From the NCBI GenBank assembly GCA_000469685.2, contig LS997566.1, positions 17,178,045 to 17,242,044 on the forward strand: a stretch of DNA of 64,000 nt, written 5' to 3'. The DNA comes from Haemonchus contortus (lineage: Eukaryota > Nematoda > Chromadorea > Rhabditida > Trichostrongylidae). The notes beneath the pieces are model-generated. The model was not told the origin of the DNA and ran no database searches. It saw nothing but the letters and a program-made list of their open reading frames with translations. The first letter of the stretch is position 1. Each line of letters begins with the position of its first letter. The translations under genes were made by a program, and so were the position numbers. Of this stretch, positions 25,031-38,600 are shown one piece after another.

Positions 25031-27398
25031 CATCCATTAGCAGGGATGGATATGAGAGAGTTATTCAAAATTTCAATCTTCTCCCGCTCCTCATTCCACA
25101 ATAGACATATCTGGAATTTCTTTGGAGCAGCAGCATGCAAAACAATTTTTTACGAAAGGATTTTCCCAACCATTTTGCTTCTCGGTTAATGCTTAGAGTA
25201 TTTTGGACCGCAGGATGTCATAGAGTCTGTTTTCTAGACCTCAAGTAATCCACAGTGATCGTTTAAGCATCAGCCGTTTATTTTACTGTATTTACGATTT
25301 ATCCAGATTTATTTGTACAAAACTATGACTGCAATCTTATGTGTGCTTTACTTCAGGACGGCAGTAAGAAAAAGCTTTCGCTTTAACGATTATGTCGGTA
25401 CAACAGCCCCTAAACAAGTGTAGCAGTAGTAGGTCAACGGTTATATTAGTTTCAACAATTTTTGTAATTCATAGGAGACTGTGGAATTGTTGTACAGGAG
25501 GAAAGTGCTGAGCAGCACTGGCACGTGAGTGAAGGCCTCCTTATAAGATTCTGTGAGTAAGATTAGGGAGTAAAAAAGAAGACTCAATGGAAGAGTGATC
25601 ATTCGTTTTGATTCTCCCCAAGTTATCCGACTCGGTCATGACGTAGCCGTCGCGTAGGCGACTTACGCCTAAGAACCCTCGCAAGTCCATCTCATCTAAC
25701 CTACCCACTAACCACTCCATGGGAAACCCTCGATTTCATAGGGTGGTTCAGTTTATAACGTTGTTCAAATCTCCTTGTTCTGTTTTTTTTCACGTCTCTT
25801 GAAGCCTTCATCCTTTACATGTTCCTCCTTCTTTCCAGCCTTTTCTTTTCCATAAATTTCCAATTATTCTACAAAGGTGCCGTCGAAGAGGCGATCAAGG
25901 TTCATCAATGAAAAAGCATTGCGACAATTGCAAGGTCGCAGCAACAGCAGCAGCAGCCGTTATGTGTCGAGAGTGTCACACGTCGGTGCTTTCTTCACTA
26001 CCTTTCTTTCTTCCTCTCAGAAACCTCACAACTAGGGTTTTGGATGGGGTGGGGGAAGGGAAGGTAGGAGGGGGAGGGACGCGGGAGGGGAAGGAGGGTA
26101 TGAAAGAAAGACTATTTGTCTCTTTGTATTTGTGTAAAGTGCATCAGAATTTGTTTTTGTGATGATTTTTTTTATTCTTGATTTTTTTTTCGTGATTACT
26201 GTTATACAAAGGTAATTTAATGCATCCCATTCCTTGGTATTATTCATTTTCTTTCCTTCTCTCGCCTGAGCAAGACGTTCCGGGGTGGCATGCATCAGTG
26301 CAAGGACTTTTTACTGAATATGGTTTCTTTATGCAACAAAAGTTGAATCAAAAAGGTGACATCGGTTCCATGGCGATGTATCGCAACCTGGGAGGCGTCG
26401 TAGCTTTGGTAGGTTAGTCTACCAGCCACGTGAGCCTACCGAAAGAACCCGCTCTGGCTGACCACGTCTCCCATGCGGTAGAAGTGTCCAGTCGTTCATC
26501 CAGTTGCCATTTACACTGAATTCTTGGCTACGGTATTAGCCTTTGTTTGCCATCGTCATCGTTGTGTGTGCGTGTATGTGTGTGACCTTTCTAATGGAAT
26601 TACTTCGTTATCAATGAACAGTTACCGTGGAGGTGGTGTGGACGGTCGTAATCGTACTCTCGTCGTCGAAGGACACTCGTTGCCAGTTCCTTCGCAGAAG
26701 GTGTCGAAAAAAATCGCGCTAACAGTCCAGTCAAATATTGCCACACAACTCTACACCATGGCCGTGTCGTCGTTGTTCGGTGAACAAGCGCCGGTGCGCT
26801 TGTCGTCCACTGACTTCATTACTGCAATACCGCCGCTTCCTTATGTTTTCGTTTTTCCTATTTGGCAACTATCCAAAAAAGATTCTATCGGTCTTCTCCG
26901 ACAGTCAGTCAGCCAGCTATCCACCTATCCTACAGCAGCAGCAACAATAAATTCTCGCTCGTCTTCACTCCCACTTCGGTTATTACGGTACCCGCGGCTG
27001 AGGACCGCGTTTTCGATTAATTGGGGCACCTGAGCGCGCGCCCGCCGGCTGTAGTCACCCCTCAAATTTCGACCGGCGCCCCCACCCAAAACAAATATAC
27101 CGTAACCGCAAAATGGTAAGAGAGCCACCCAGGTGGACTTGCCTGAACTGTGTTAGGATTTTGCTGTTTTTTTTCATCGAACCCTATGCTGGCATTACTT
27201 TGCATTTTTCTTGCAACGCTATTTTTCCCATTTCTCTCTCGTTCATTATGCATTCGTCGTTCTTGGTTTCGGTGTCTATCGTTGTCATTCATAGAGTTTT
27301 TGTAGATATTCGAATCGATATCGAAATTGTTCTCGAGGTAAACCCGCTCTCATGAAACTTTGGAATGAAAAAAAAAAACATCCATTTCCTATTTCCAG
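25031..27398. other. Largely non-coding; two weak coding candidates
   Basis: At 25908 an ATG opens MKKHCDNCKVAATAAAAVMC, then RECHTS, ending in phase 0 at TCG|GTGCTT. The paired CxxC motifs resemble a small zinc-binding fold, but no acceptor or partner exon is clear. 26524-27033 is open for 169 codons and CpG-rich, with an internal ATG near 26612; it may be coding or a regulatory block. Neither is called as a gene. 26041-26100 is a purine-rich GGGAGG tract. Confidence 0.3.
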
Positions 27399-27482
27399 GT
27401 CGCCACGACCAGTGTGGGGAAAGGACGTTGAGGGGCTACTCCATCGTAGTTTCCTTCAACCCCTCCTGGGTTTACTAACAAG
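27399..27482 (+). other. Possible 84-base exon (untranslated or unlinked)
   Basis: It is bounded by ATTTCCAG and AAG|GTAAGC, both strong nematode splice signals. Its only open frame (SPRPVWGKDVEGLLHRSFLQ onward) starts and ends in phase 2, so it cannot join the phase-0 exon at 27645. It may be a 5' untranslated exon. Confidence 0.4.
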
Positions 27483-27644
27483 GTAAGCATATCTTTGCCT
27501 GAGTTATCTCACATACTCATTCTTGATCGTGTCTCAGTATCCAAACCAACCATTTCTAGATGAGCGCTTTACCATTTATACGGCTAGGCAGTGTTACTCA
27601 ACCGTTACTCATTTGTATATCAACCAGTTATCTTGCCATTTCAG

Positions 27645-27725
27645 GATCCTCATCCCACATTCTCAATGCTGCGCCATTTACTCACTGACACACCCGATAT
27701 GAATGTCCCAAACAACAGCGGCATG
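27645..27725 (+). CDS. Candidate 5' coding exon (phase 0/0), possibly of the zinc-finger gene
   Basis: The exon lies between GCCATTTCAG and ATG|GTAAGT, both near-consensus. 27 codons (DPHPTFSMLRHLLTDTPDMN and on to NNSGM) are open in one frame only, in phase 0 at both ends. That matches the exon at 32655. An internal ATG could also serve as a start. It probably belongs to the downstream gene, but the 4.9-kb intron needed is unverified. Confidence 0.45.
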
Positions 27726-29990
27726 GTAAGTTTCTCAAAACTTTGCTATGGACTTCCTCTTAGTGTTGACGTTCCACTTATTGAAGCTATGATATGCCCA
27801 TAATTTTGCCACAGTTTCAAGGATGCTCATAATTCTCCTTCACTTTATTTACTTCATAGTAATATTAGGAAATGATGTTCCACTTGGTGTAATGGGCATT
27901 TTCTTAGAAGTTACCCTCTGCAGATGACTTCCTCGAATCATCCTAGTCCCTTTCTGGTCATAAACTTGCTTCACAAACTGGCGATTCTGTAGCCAACTGT
28001 GAAGCCGAAAGAGTATTACTTTGGTAAATGGGCTGGGTTTTGTGGGTCCTCTTATCATAATTTTCGTACAATTGCCAAAGCCATTCATCTGAGAAACTTT
28101 CCCACTTTCTCCCACTTTGGCAAATTTGGCTGCCATCATTCTTTGCTCTCTCATTATTTTGCCACCTTGACTTTGGAAAATGATGATGCATGCATACCTT
28201 CTGATACTTGGAGTTTTCAATAACGCTCCCATGAAGAATCGAGTTATTAGATCAAATGTTAATGTAATGTATTAGATCAATCAAGATCAATCCATCTATT
28301 ACTGAGCATAGTGTCTTTTTATCTTGAAAAACTGATTTTTTCGAAAGTCCCACAGAAGCTGGTCTCTTGAGCTTCCAAAGCAGACCTTTCTGCTGCTAGA
28401 GCATCCATACTTATTCCCTTCAAATCCAACTTATTCGTTTTTTATCTTTATAGAAAGTTTCCCAAGTTCCCCGACGTACTCGAAATCGTCTCTGAAACAA
28501 AACAAACCTCCGGCGCTATGCTACTGACTGACCGAAAATTGGGAAAATCCAGGAAAAGGGAAAAAGAGGTAGTGAGGCAAGGGTCGACCTCATTTGGAGA
28601 ATCCTGTAGTTGCTGCAGTTGATTGAGGATCTCCACGTCGAGAGATGATAGTCTTCCTACTTCTGCCCTTGTATGTGGTACCTCTCCTGTCCCCATCCGA
28701 TCTTAAGCTACGCTTCCCTAGCCGGCATTGTATTTGCATGGAGTCATGATCATATGCTTATTAGAATCGAAGTCTTTATAGAATTGTTCCCAAAGCATTT
28801 TGCACCGTAAGTGAAGCGCAATAACTAAGCAATGATCCTCCTCTGCTCCAGAAGAACTGGGGTCTCAAGGTGTATTGTGGTGACTTCTGGTAAACCCAAA
28901 AATGATTCTACGGGGAGAGCATCTTTAAGTCTCCACAATTACTCTTGAAAATGAAATATCCTAGTAAATTTTTTTGGCGTAAAAATTCCACTGATGGGGA
29001 AGAAGCTGGAGTGGCATCTAGCAGACCTCCTTTTCCCCTACTAACGAGCAGTGACTCCCTATCTAACCTCATTTAGACCACCTCAGTATGGGGATCCACG
29101 TTAGACGGACCCCTCTGCCATATTTCCCATTTTGTTCACTTGCTATACCCTAGCTAGTAACTTGAATTCTTCAATATCTTTTCTTCGAGTTCGAATTCTA
29201 TTTCTCAGAGATGATTTCGCTCTCCAGATAATATGGTTCTATATGTAAGGTAACAGACTCTCCCATCCACCAGTTCCGCTTACCTAGGGATCACATATTT
29301 ATTTTACTTGGCTGTCTTTCTTCACCCATACTGCATGCTGGGCTTAACCATTGCTTCGACTGTCAATGAACGATTTCTTGGTGAACTCCATTTCTAGCAA
29401 GTACCGCAGCATTAATGACAGCTCCATTGATTTACAAATTCGTGAACTTCGATGAAATCTCGTGGAGTAATGGACACGGGTAGACGGTATCGTCAAAGAT
29501 GGTCCATGAGTAAAGCCCGGAATCGACAATTCACCGACTCACTGTACCGCCCACCTCACCGGGATTAATCCTCTGGTTTAGGACCCGTCTGGCAGAGAGA
29601 CTTATTGAATCGTAGTTCAATTGTCTTTCGTTATGTACAGCGAGACAGACACTCTGAGAGAATGGCTTTTCTAATTAGTAGTTCGACTTCTAGGCGCGCC
29701 CGAACATAGAATTATTAGTGACTTTTCGGCTTCGTCTTTTATCAAAAATTCTTTATCAGCCCACAGGATCAGCTTTTTTGATAAATTTGCTATCATTATC
29801 TTTCATGGAACATATGTTTCAAGGGACTCTTCCTACACGGGAGAGACCCGAATCTTTCGTTCTTTTGAACTGTCGTTTAAACGATCTGAACTTTGTCCTA
29901 CCATAGCCCATTACTCTTCATTGACTTTAGCAACCCTTATCAGCCCTTTTTACAATTCATTTTCTTTAACTGCTTTGTTCAGCTACAGTT

Positions 29991-30053
29991 ATGAGAAGCG
30001 GCGCCGCTCCAATCCTGCGCAGCCCTACCGCTGCCGATCCCCACCTTAGCCTG
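29991..30053 (+). CDS. Candidate alternative first exon of the zinc-finger gene
   Basis: After an acceptor-like TTTGTTCAG (to 29982), an ATG opens MRSGAAPILRSPTAADPHLS plus L, 21 codons ending in phase 0 at CTG|GTGAGC. It joins in phase to the exon at 32655. The leading bases would need phase 1 to be read through, which does not fit the exon at 27645, so it is better as a separate trans-spliced first exon. Confidence 0.4.
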
Positions 30054-30399
30054 GTGAGCATTCACTTCTCATGAACCAAAGTTCTTCAACAGTGCCCCGG
30101 AAAAAGCCAAGCCAGACAGTCCACTAGAAGACTCGATCGTTCTAATAAATTGTAATATGGACCGAGTAGGCGTTAAACGCTACACAACCACGGATGGAAT
30201 TCGGTACCAAAAAAAGTGTACTTGTCATCACGTTTCAATGACGAGGTGTGCACCCAACTCGAACAGTCAGTTCCAGGAAGGCCTAAGTTACCATCGCCTG
30301 AGAGTGGAGTCGATTTAACACTGATGCTCCTGATTCCATCCAACTTCTTCGTTTGCTGATCAAATACATCTAGGCTATTGTACGGTTTCGAGGCATAGG

Positions 30400-31060
30400 A
30401 GCGCCCAAGCGTCGTCCGCGCGGCCAGCAGTGGTGGTGCGCCAGTCGTCCTTGGGTCGTCACAATCCCGATGGATAAATTAATAGAGTTTTCACTGTCCA
30501 TGCGGCATAACCTGACCGCGATTGATCGTCCCCTTGCGTCGCGTTGATCGTATCTATCGCTAACCCCGACCGCCGCTCTCCTAACTACCGCTCCCACGAG
30601 CGCCTCACTCACGGGTGGATGGAATGGAGTCCATATCAGTCCTCGTTTAGTGCAGTTCACGTCATGTCCTTCCACGGTGACAGCTGTTGGTGTTTGCTGC
30701 GCAGTTGCTGGTCAACTCGAGAAAATCCCAACCAGTTTTTGGCAGCCGTCGCGCGTTTTTTGCTGCATCTACGCTGACGTACCGCCATCGCATGACTAGG
30801 AAACGATTGATACATCCGGACGAGATCGACAGCAGGGCGAGTGAAACCGCGATGGATGACTAGAAGAAAAAGCGAACGTTTAAGAAAATCATACAGATGC
30901 GGGAAAATTAAGCAACCCCCAGAGTCCCCAGCGCAAAACCCGTTCGCTGTGGTGTATGTCGAACGAACCCGTCAATCAGCGTCAGCCGGTAAATTTCACC
31001 GACGAGTTGATCGTCTGTGTTATCTAGAGCGGTCACCTCATTTCAATAATTGGTGATTGT
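30400..31060. promoter_or_regulatory. CpG-rich block, candidate promoter/5' region
   Basis: 30400-30620 is much richer in CG dinucleotides than its surroundings and lies 2 kb upstream of the first well-supported zinc-finger exon. Open frames over it carry no recognisable motif. The promoter role is inferred from composition and position only. Confidence 0.3.
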
Positions 31061-31657
31061 ACCGTTCTCTGGAAAGGGGTCCTAAAGGTCATCATTCCAG
31101 GAATACAAAATGTCGCTGAACTTAAGCGGAACTTTGTACAGCTTCCATTAGACCGATCTCCTAGATCGTACAAGGCACCAACCTACTTCACGAGCTCTTT
31201 GAAACCTCAAAGCACCGCACCTATACTACTTTGTCCGTCTACTTCTGATCAACGTTCCAGTCATAATTTTATTACTATGGAGGAAGTACCACTTATACAA
31301 CTGGCCAGGAAGGCATCAAATCATTGAATGGCTATAACAAGAAAGGTTGTCCGTTGGCGTAAGAAGTTATACATGGTCGAGATGGGCGTTGGCGTGACTC
31401 TGGCTGCTGCGTTTTCCCAAACTTTGATTTAAAGCTGAACAAAAAACCAAACCTTCGTTTTCGGTAATACTGCGAGAATTCATGCTCCGAATTTTATGTA
31501 GTCAGGAAGGAGTTTTACCTTAGGAGATGTTTCTCGGTTGTAAAAGGCCTTTGTTAATAATTTGGCAGATTTCTTCACCTTGAAATGGCTGAAGGAGTTA
31601 TAAACTTATCAATGGTTACGTGGTCATTTACTGTAACTCTTTCTACTGTCGAAAAGG

Positions 31658-31945
31658 GCAAGGTGGTGTAGTGGCAAGTGGCGCACTATCTCACACGCAT
31701 GGTCAGAGGTCCAAATCCCGGAGCGGTATCCGTCTAGGCCAATCAAGCCTTCCATCCCTCCGGGGCTGGTTAGTTGGTACCAGGCTCGCCTGTGAGGATG
31801 CAAGCACTGACTTGTACATCGGCTGACCACCGAAAGTCATCGTATAGGCTACATATGCACTCACTACGCCACTACGATTCTAAATGGAAGTCGAATGCAT
31901 GGGCGCATCCCTCAGACGGGATTGATTAACGTCAAGGACTTCCCC
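31658..31945 (+). mobile_element. tRNA-derived SINE copy G
   Basis: The head reads AAGGTGGTGTAGTGGCAAGT, then GAGGTCCAAATCCCGG in the B-box position, followed by the full body through CAGACGGGATTGATTAACG. It lies less than 1 kb upstream of the zinc-finger gene's exon at 32655. Confidence 0.9.
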
Positions 31946-32654
31946 AAGTGCTACATTGGTTGAAAATTGCTCGTGCATTTGCTCGTCGCCCGTTTAGTTC
32001 CGGTGTGTTGAATATTTATGACCTAGCCACACCTTACCATCGCAGCCAAGCGGTGGCGGGTTGCCGGATACTGGCCTTCAACAAAAAGTACTACCTATTT
32101 TTTATGTCTTCATCGCTTTCTCTCTGCGAGGAAATGGAAACCCTTTGTACAATGAAGAGGAGGGGAAGGGGAGAGGGGCTAATCCGGCAGGCTTAGAACA
32201 CCTATACCAGTTATCCGCACTGTACAACATTACCTTTGGAACGGAAAACTTCCTCACCTTGTGGGTTTTTATTGAACGGCAGCTTCTTCCTGGAGAAAGA
32301 TCGATAAAGCATGAACAGGGACCTCTTTCCTACTATACCAGCTGTAAATACTCCTAGTCTGGGCGTTCTGAGCGCTGAATGCGGCACATCCGGGGTAACC
32401 TTTTAGACCTTTTAGTACCATATCCTTCGTACGATTTATGGCATCATGAAACTATATTTTAGTTATGTTAGACCTACACCTAAACTGGTTTAATTCAAAA
32501 TTACTCCTAAAAACGACCTCGAACAACTGGATAGACCAAGACGTAATTTATACCTGCGATTGAGTCGCGTCCCTATCGTTATGTGTAACCTGATTTTTCG
32601 GCAACGATTGGTGACCGCTACTCAAACTACAGACGAAAGTGTGGCACATTTTAG

Positions 32655-35600
32655 GTTCTCTCATCACCGGCCATGGATCCATTTCAATGGCAACCAGTAT
32701 CCACAACCGGGTTCTTCCTCATCGGTCTCTGGCACCGTCAGAACTATTTCAGGTATGTGCACTGACTGCACTGACGTGTATGTTGAATCAATTAGAGATC
32801 AGCCAAAAAGAAGTTCCGAACTTTTTTTATGGGTCAGAAGCCTGCTGAAGGCAAATCCTTTTGTGGGTTTATTCATCCACTTTTTCAGTTCTACCTTCGC
32901 CATGTTGAGTGACACATCTACCGCTGCCTATCCGGAACAATGGCATGAGAATAAGTCAGGTAAAAATCCTCTGCAACAGTTGTTCTTCTATGTATTTCAG
33001 TGATTTGCACTCTACTTAAATTAAGCACCAGTTTTTCAAATTACAAAATTTGGTGCTTTGGCTAGCTGTAAGGGCACATAGAGATCACTAAAACCTTCGG
33101 TACGTGTCGATTTTATGAATCGTGGCAACCTATCATCAGTGGAATCCTCTGTTCGCTAGTCCCACGGTAGTTTTGGAGAATCCAGTTCTAGACCGACAGT
33201 GGAGGTTATGGTCCAGAATAGTTGTGAGGAAAAGCGAAAGTCGATCATTCAGCAAGATGTGAGGCTGTGAAAAAGCAGTAAATTAGGAATCGGACAAGAA
33301 TGTGACGGCTTAACTATAGCTTGTATGGCAGGGGTGTTCGGACGAGCTGTCTAGATGTGTATGCCACTGCGTGCGGCCGGCTACAGTAAGCTGCCTGCAT
33401 GTAACGTGCGTGTCTCGGTGCAAGGATGCAACCCATGCAACCTTGAAAATGCCGTGGAAACTCGTCCGCCCTTAGGTGTGTACGTCGGCTATGCTGCTTT
33501 GGACCCCTGATTACACCCATCTAGGCCGTTTTCGACCCCACACTGCGCTACTTTGCAGTTTGCAGGTTCATCACGAATAGGAGTTTCAGAAAACATTTTT
33601 ACACCAAACTGTGCGTTCAAGTATGCAACGGTGTAGCGGATTCCAGACTGCAATACTTCTTCCCAGCCTCGAACAACTCCATTTTTCTAGAACTTTCCAG
33701 AAACTTATCTAAACCAGGGCTTTTTGTATTTTTAATGAATTTCAGTTCAATTATGTTCTGAATATTGAATAATGCACAAGGCCCTTGAGACTGTACTAAA
33801 ACCCTGAAAATTTTTCAGAATGTGATTCGACTTTCTACTTTGACGCCGTGCCAGGCCCATACGGTCAGCAGCCGACCAATATGTACTATCCAGTACATGA
33901 ACAAAGGTGAGTAAGGTGTAGTTCATGGGTGAAATGTAAGGTGAATTAAGTGCACACCTATAAACGATGGCCTTGTGAAGAAGAATCAATTGATAGTTGC
34001 TCGAAACAATATTGATTGGCTATACGTGCTGGGTATGTGGTGATAGCAGAACAGAAAACGTCCTAGGTAGGGTGGCAATAATGGCTCAAAATTGTGCTGG
34101 CTGCATTCCACACACATAGGCAGAAGAGTTTGAACGACGTTGTAGAGGTTGTACCATTCACAAGAGATACACATGTGGGGAACCAAACAACTAGTCGTGA
34201 CTTACGCCGGCAGTGGAAGGCAATTTTCTGCACTTTTGGCTCAATGTAGTCAGCTCGTTACGCTATCGCAACAAATGAAAACTCGTCCGGAAACCCTTCC
34301 CATGCTGTTTCCTCATTGCAATCTCGTACGACATCTACTGTTAACTGTTAACAAATCTTTAAAAACCCTGTTCTTCGCAATTTTGGCGGATTTTCTCGCT
34401 TTCTTCGCCGCTGATGCGCCCTACTCTACTAACAATTCCGCTCTCCACTTGAAACACGTAGAAGAGTACTCGAAATTATCGTCAACCAAGCCTTCAAAGA
34501 AGGAGTAGCCATTACTTATACCTCGTGAACTTGCATCCCCTTTGTCGAAGTTAATATTGAGGACTGGAATCGAATCTCTGGACTTCCTCTCTATCAAAAT
34601 CAACTGATTGTTGTCAATTTCAGATTCCAGCCATTCCCGGATGCTTACCACCGTGCCACTATCCCACAATTCGATCAACAGGTACCCCTATCGGAACCGA
34701 TCCAAATCACTGCCAACTACTCCCCTATGCATTTCACTCATCATCAATCTCAACATAAGATAGATGTGAGCTCTTCTAATTTTTGAGGTTCCTGAGATTG
34801 AGACTTCTAAACTGATTCCTCAGGTATGGGCCTATAATGCCATTCAAAGTCATAAAATTTAGTTCCCATCATCCGCTACACTTTCAATGGGCACCGGTCA
34901 GCAACAGGCGCCTACTCAGGCCATTCTTCCAACAGCTCCACTGCCTCGTCCATCTACCGTATCTCCGTGTGAGCAAACGTCACTTAGCAGCCCGACTTTG
35001 ACTTCCAATAGCGGATCAGCTGCCTCCGAAACTCCACCCATTTCTGGAGAGACGATCTCAACAGATTTAGAGGTAAGCAGTGCTCAAGACTTAATATGTG
35101 TGTGCAGCAGTATATGAAAAGTATGTCTTTTGTTTGATGAGATGGGTACTGTAAACTGTAGGACGAACCAACAGTCAGCATATCGGTGGAAGAGCGGTTC
35201 CAGAAAAAGCTTCCCCTGATTTTTGTTTTTTAAACTTTATTATGAGTATTCATTTTGCTGTGTCGATTAACATCTGCACCAGGATTTTTCCTACGGTGTT
35301 TTCTTTAATATCCATGTAACTCTGTTTCTGGGACCCATGTTTCTCAGCCTTTTTCGGCATGATACTTCGTTTTTCGAAAGGCTCAACGGGATCGTGCATG
35401 GAAATTCTGACACTTCGAGTTCCCTGAGTTTTTATAGTCTAAAAATGTTGACTGAATTCATAATTGGAATCCATCATCCGTTAAAATCTCGGTGTTGGGG
35501 TTAAACTTCGAGACCGTTTAGCGCACTATTCTACATGTGTAGCATGGTGTATCGTCTGAAGCCATCCATAACACTTTGTATTTTGGTTTTCTTGTCGTAT

Positions 35601-38600
35601 AGTACTGATTCTCCTATCTGATGAGCGCATTACTCTGAAACTCTTTCGAATGCATCCTTTTGATCGGAAAATTCTTGAGAGATCCATACTGTTTGGAATG
35701 CTAGCTAGTACAAAACCAGCTTATCATGACGAACCTTTGACTTCGATGTACCCTGACCGGTAAATGCAATACAGAATGCATCCGGCTTCCCCTTGCGGTG
35801 CCTTTGAATCAAGCTCAAGCACAGAAGCGTGGGCTGGGAACGAGATCAAAATCGTAGGAGCTGATCAGTGGTTTAACTCCGTGGTACAATCTTAAAAAGA
35901 CTCACTGAGCATACTTCAACATGACAGACACTGAGAAGCATTTCGTTTTTTTCTGATTTTTAAGCAGAATCCTTTCTTGGGTTCCTTTTCAGGCGCTACT
36001 ATCAATCGGAAGTTACTATGTTTTCTACTCCATGACTTTTGAGATTTCATTGATCGATATCAGTTGAAGAACCTGAACGAATCAGGTTGAAGGGTTGAAT
36101 TTCGAGTTACCCCTTAAATACTGTATTCTCCTTTACGGTCATGATTTTTTTCCACGAAACCACTACACTGCCAGAGTGACTACATCGTTAGAGTCAAATA
36201 TATCAAAGCAGCTTTTCTACCGAGGTTCACAGTATTCATTGGTTAACCATTGCTCCTAGCAACATTCACGAACAGGGTCAATTTTCAGGGTCCTGACAAT
36301 GAGCGAGTGATGTGCATGGCTTGCAGAGGAGTTTATCCATCAAGACGAAGTCTAACCGGCCATATCGGTAGGAACGAGAAGTGTCGGGAAATCATTGGTA
36401 AGTTCACTGGAATTGCATTTTTACATCATTTCCAAAAACAAGCACCTCTATCCCTTCTAGAGCAGATATGACTAATTCAGAGGTTGGGTAGTTTAATTTC
36501 TTATTGTCTATTTTTCGTGGCCAATATTCATCGATATGATGTTACTTCCAGGGCGGAACTACCTAGACCAGGTAGCTATGGGAGGAAACCCTATTGCGCC
36601 GGGCACGGAGAATGCTATCAAAGCTGGTGCATTGACCAACGGTCATGATGGTCTCAGTCCAATTTGCCCTCACTGTGATCGCTTCATCAGTCATTATAAG
36701 GTAGCTCAAAGATTCCAGCTATGAACTCTCTTGTATATTTCAGCTTGTCGTTGTAAGTACTTCTTTCTCGAGATTCGTGATCTGATCTCTGATTCTTATA
36801 ACAACGTTCTCCATATCCAACTTTTTGTAGGGAAACATCCGTCGACATATCAATCAGTGTGGTAAAAATGAAAGTCCCCAGAAAAGGCCGCGGGCCGACA
36901 AGGACAGACGACGAGACGCGAAGCGACGTCGTCATGAAGAAACCATGCTACCACATGTGCTGCACGAAGGCTTCGATCCAGGTGTGTAGTTTTGATGGAC
37001 TGCTTTTTGGATAGCCCTGATAATTTACCCGGTAATATGCAAGTTAATAAGCATTTGTTGCAGCAACGGGGTCGCAGAATGCTGGTCTCCTTGGATCTCC
37101 AGTAATGTCGCCTGCACTCGGCTCCTACCTTCATGAACAGGACCTACAGCAGGATGGCATGGCGTACATGAACGGGCATTCGATGGAGCAGGTCTGTCAA
37201 TTGATAGTTTATAACACTCTTAGTAATAACACTCACAAAAATTCATTGGTTGACTTAGAGTCAGACCTTACTCTGAGGCATCCCTCCTACTGAGGCATCG
37301 CTCTTACTAAGGCATCTCTCTCGAAAATGATTGGAAACTAGATAACTAAGCACAGTAGAACTGGAAATCTCACCCGTCATTCCCTTCAGGGTACCCACAC
37401 AACGGCTATGGTTTCGCTTAAATCCTGAGCGTGGGTATAGCTAGGAAAATAGAGCAAATTTACTTACCGGTATCCCTTCAGAAGGTAGACCGTCTCCTTT
37501 TGCACCTCTAATTTCGTACTTGAACGAGGATCCATCCGACCCGAGGGGATCCCAAAACCGTCATGAATACTTCATTCTAACTTAGACGACAAGTCAACCG
37601 CAGCTTCCAAGATTCGCACTTTCCTTGATGAGCGGCAGTGACTATGTTGGTGGTAAGCTGCGATTGGGAGCTCGTGTCCGATGATGATGACACTCTGATT
37701 GCCCGACCAACCAAGCTTTTTGAGATCCATTCAATTGCGACCCTCTTGAGGCTCTTGTTGAGTCTAATTGTCATTGGGGTCAGTTTCGAGTGGAGCGGGG
37801 GGGGGCTCAAATGGGCCCCAACATTCCGGATTCTCAGCCACTAAAGTATGAGTTACTGGAATCTCCAAAATGTCAAGTTTATTACTCTGGTTTTAAGCTC
37901 GATATGGACCGTTCCTCGATCGTTTTTTTCTCCTATTGAGAAGAAACGGGTAAGTTGGGCTACTCCCCGCTGAAAGAAACCATAGTCTAAGCTAGCCCAA
38001 TGTTTTATCCTTCCATTAAAACAAACGGTCCCCTTCTTTCCATGCACACACATTCCGTTCACTCTTCTTCCATGTAGTACTTTTGTTTTAATGTCTCCCT
38101 GGAGGGCTTTTGTGAAAGCTCTTTTTCTTTCCATGAGGATCTTTCCAATCCTGTAAGGATTATTCGGACAGTTTCACAATAAGATATTCTCGTTGTGGAA
38201 TGTGCCTTTGCAAGCAGACCACCATTAATCGTAGTATACGGAAACTTGAAAGTCAGTCGATTTTTTTTTCAGCAAATACAACTGCCCAGTGATCCATCAC
38301 CGCCGGGAGGTCAACGAAAGGAATCGGATCCACCTGAGGTTGTTTTTAGCTCTACTTAGAACATACAATTACTACCAAAATATTAGGTTGAGTCATAAGT
38401 CCTCGGACAAATTGCCAATGACAATATTTATCTTACAATTTTTAAACGACAATAGCGAATCATTTGAAATGTGCCCCATTGGCATCGATGGTCTTCTGCC
38501 AATGCTTGGGCAAATCGTAGATGCCCTTGCTTTAGAACATTGGGAGCTAGCCCTCGGAGAACTGCACCAGTGCCATTTTGATGTCGTTGCGGGTTTGAAA

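Noticed and set aside
26524..27033. 169-codon plus-strand frame
   Set aside because: No recognisable domain and no confirmed start. CpG-rich composition raises the chance of a long random frame. Kept only as a weak candidate in the region note.
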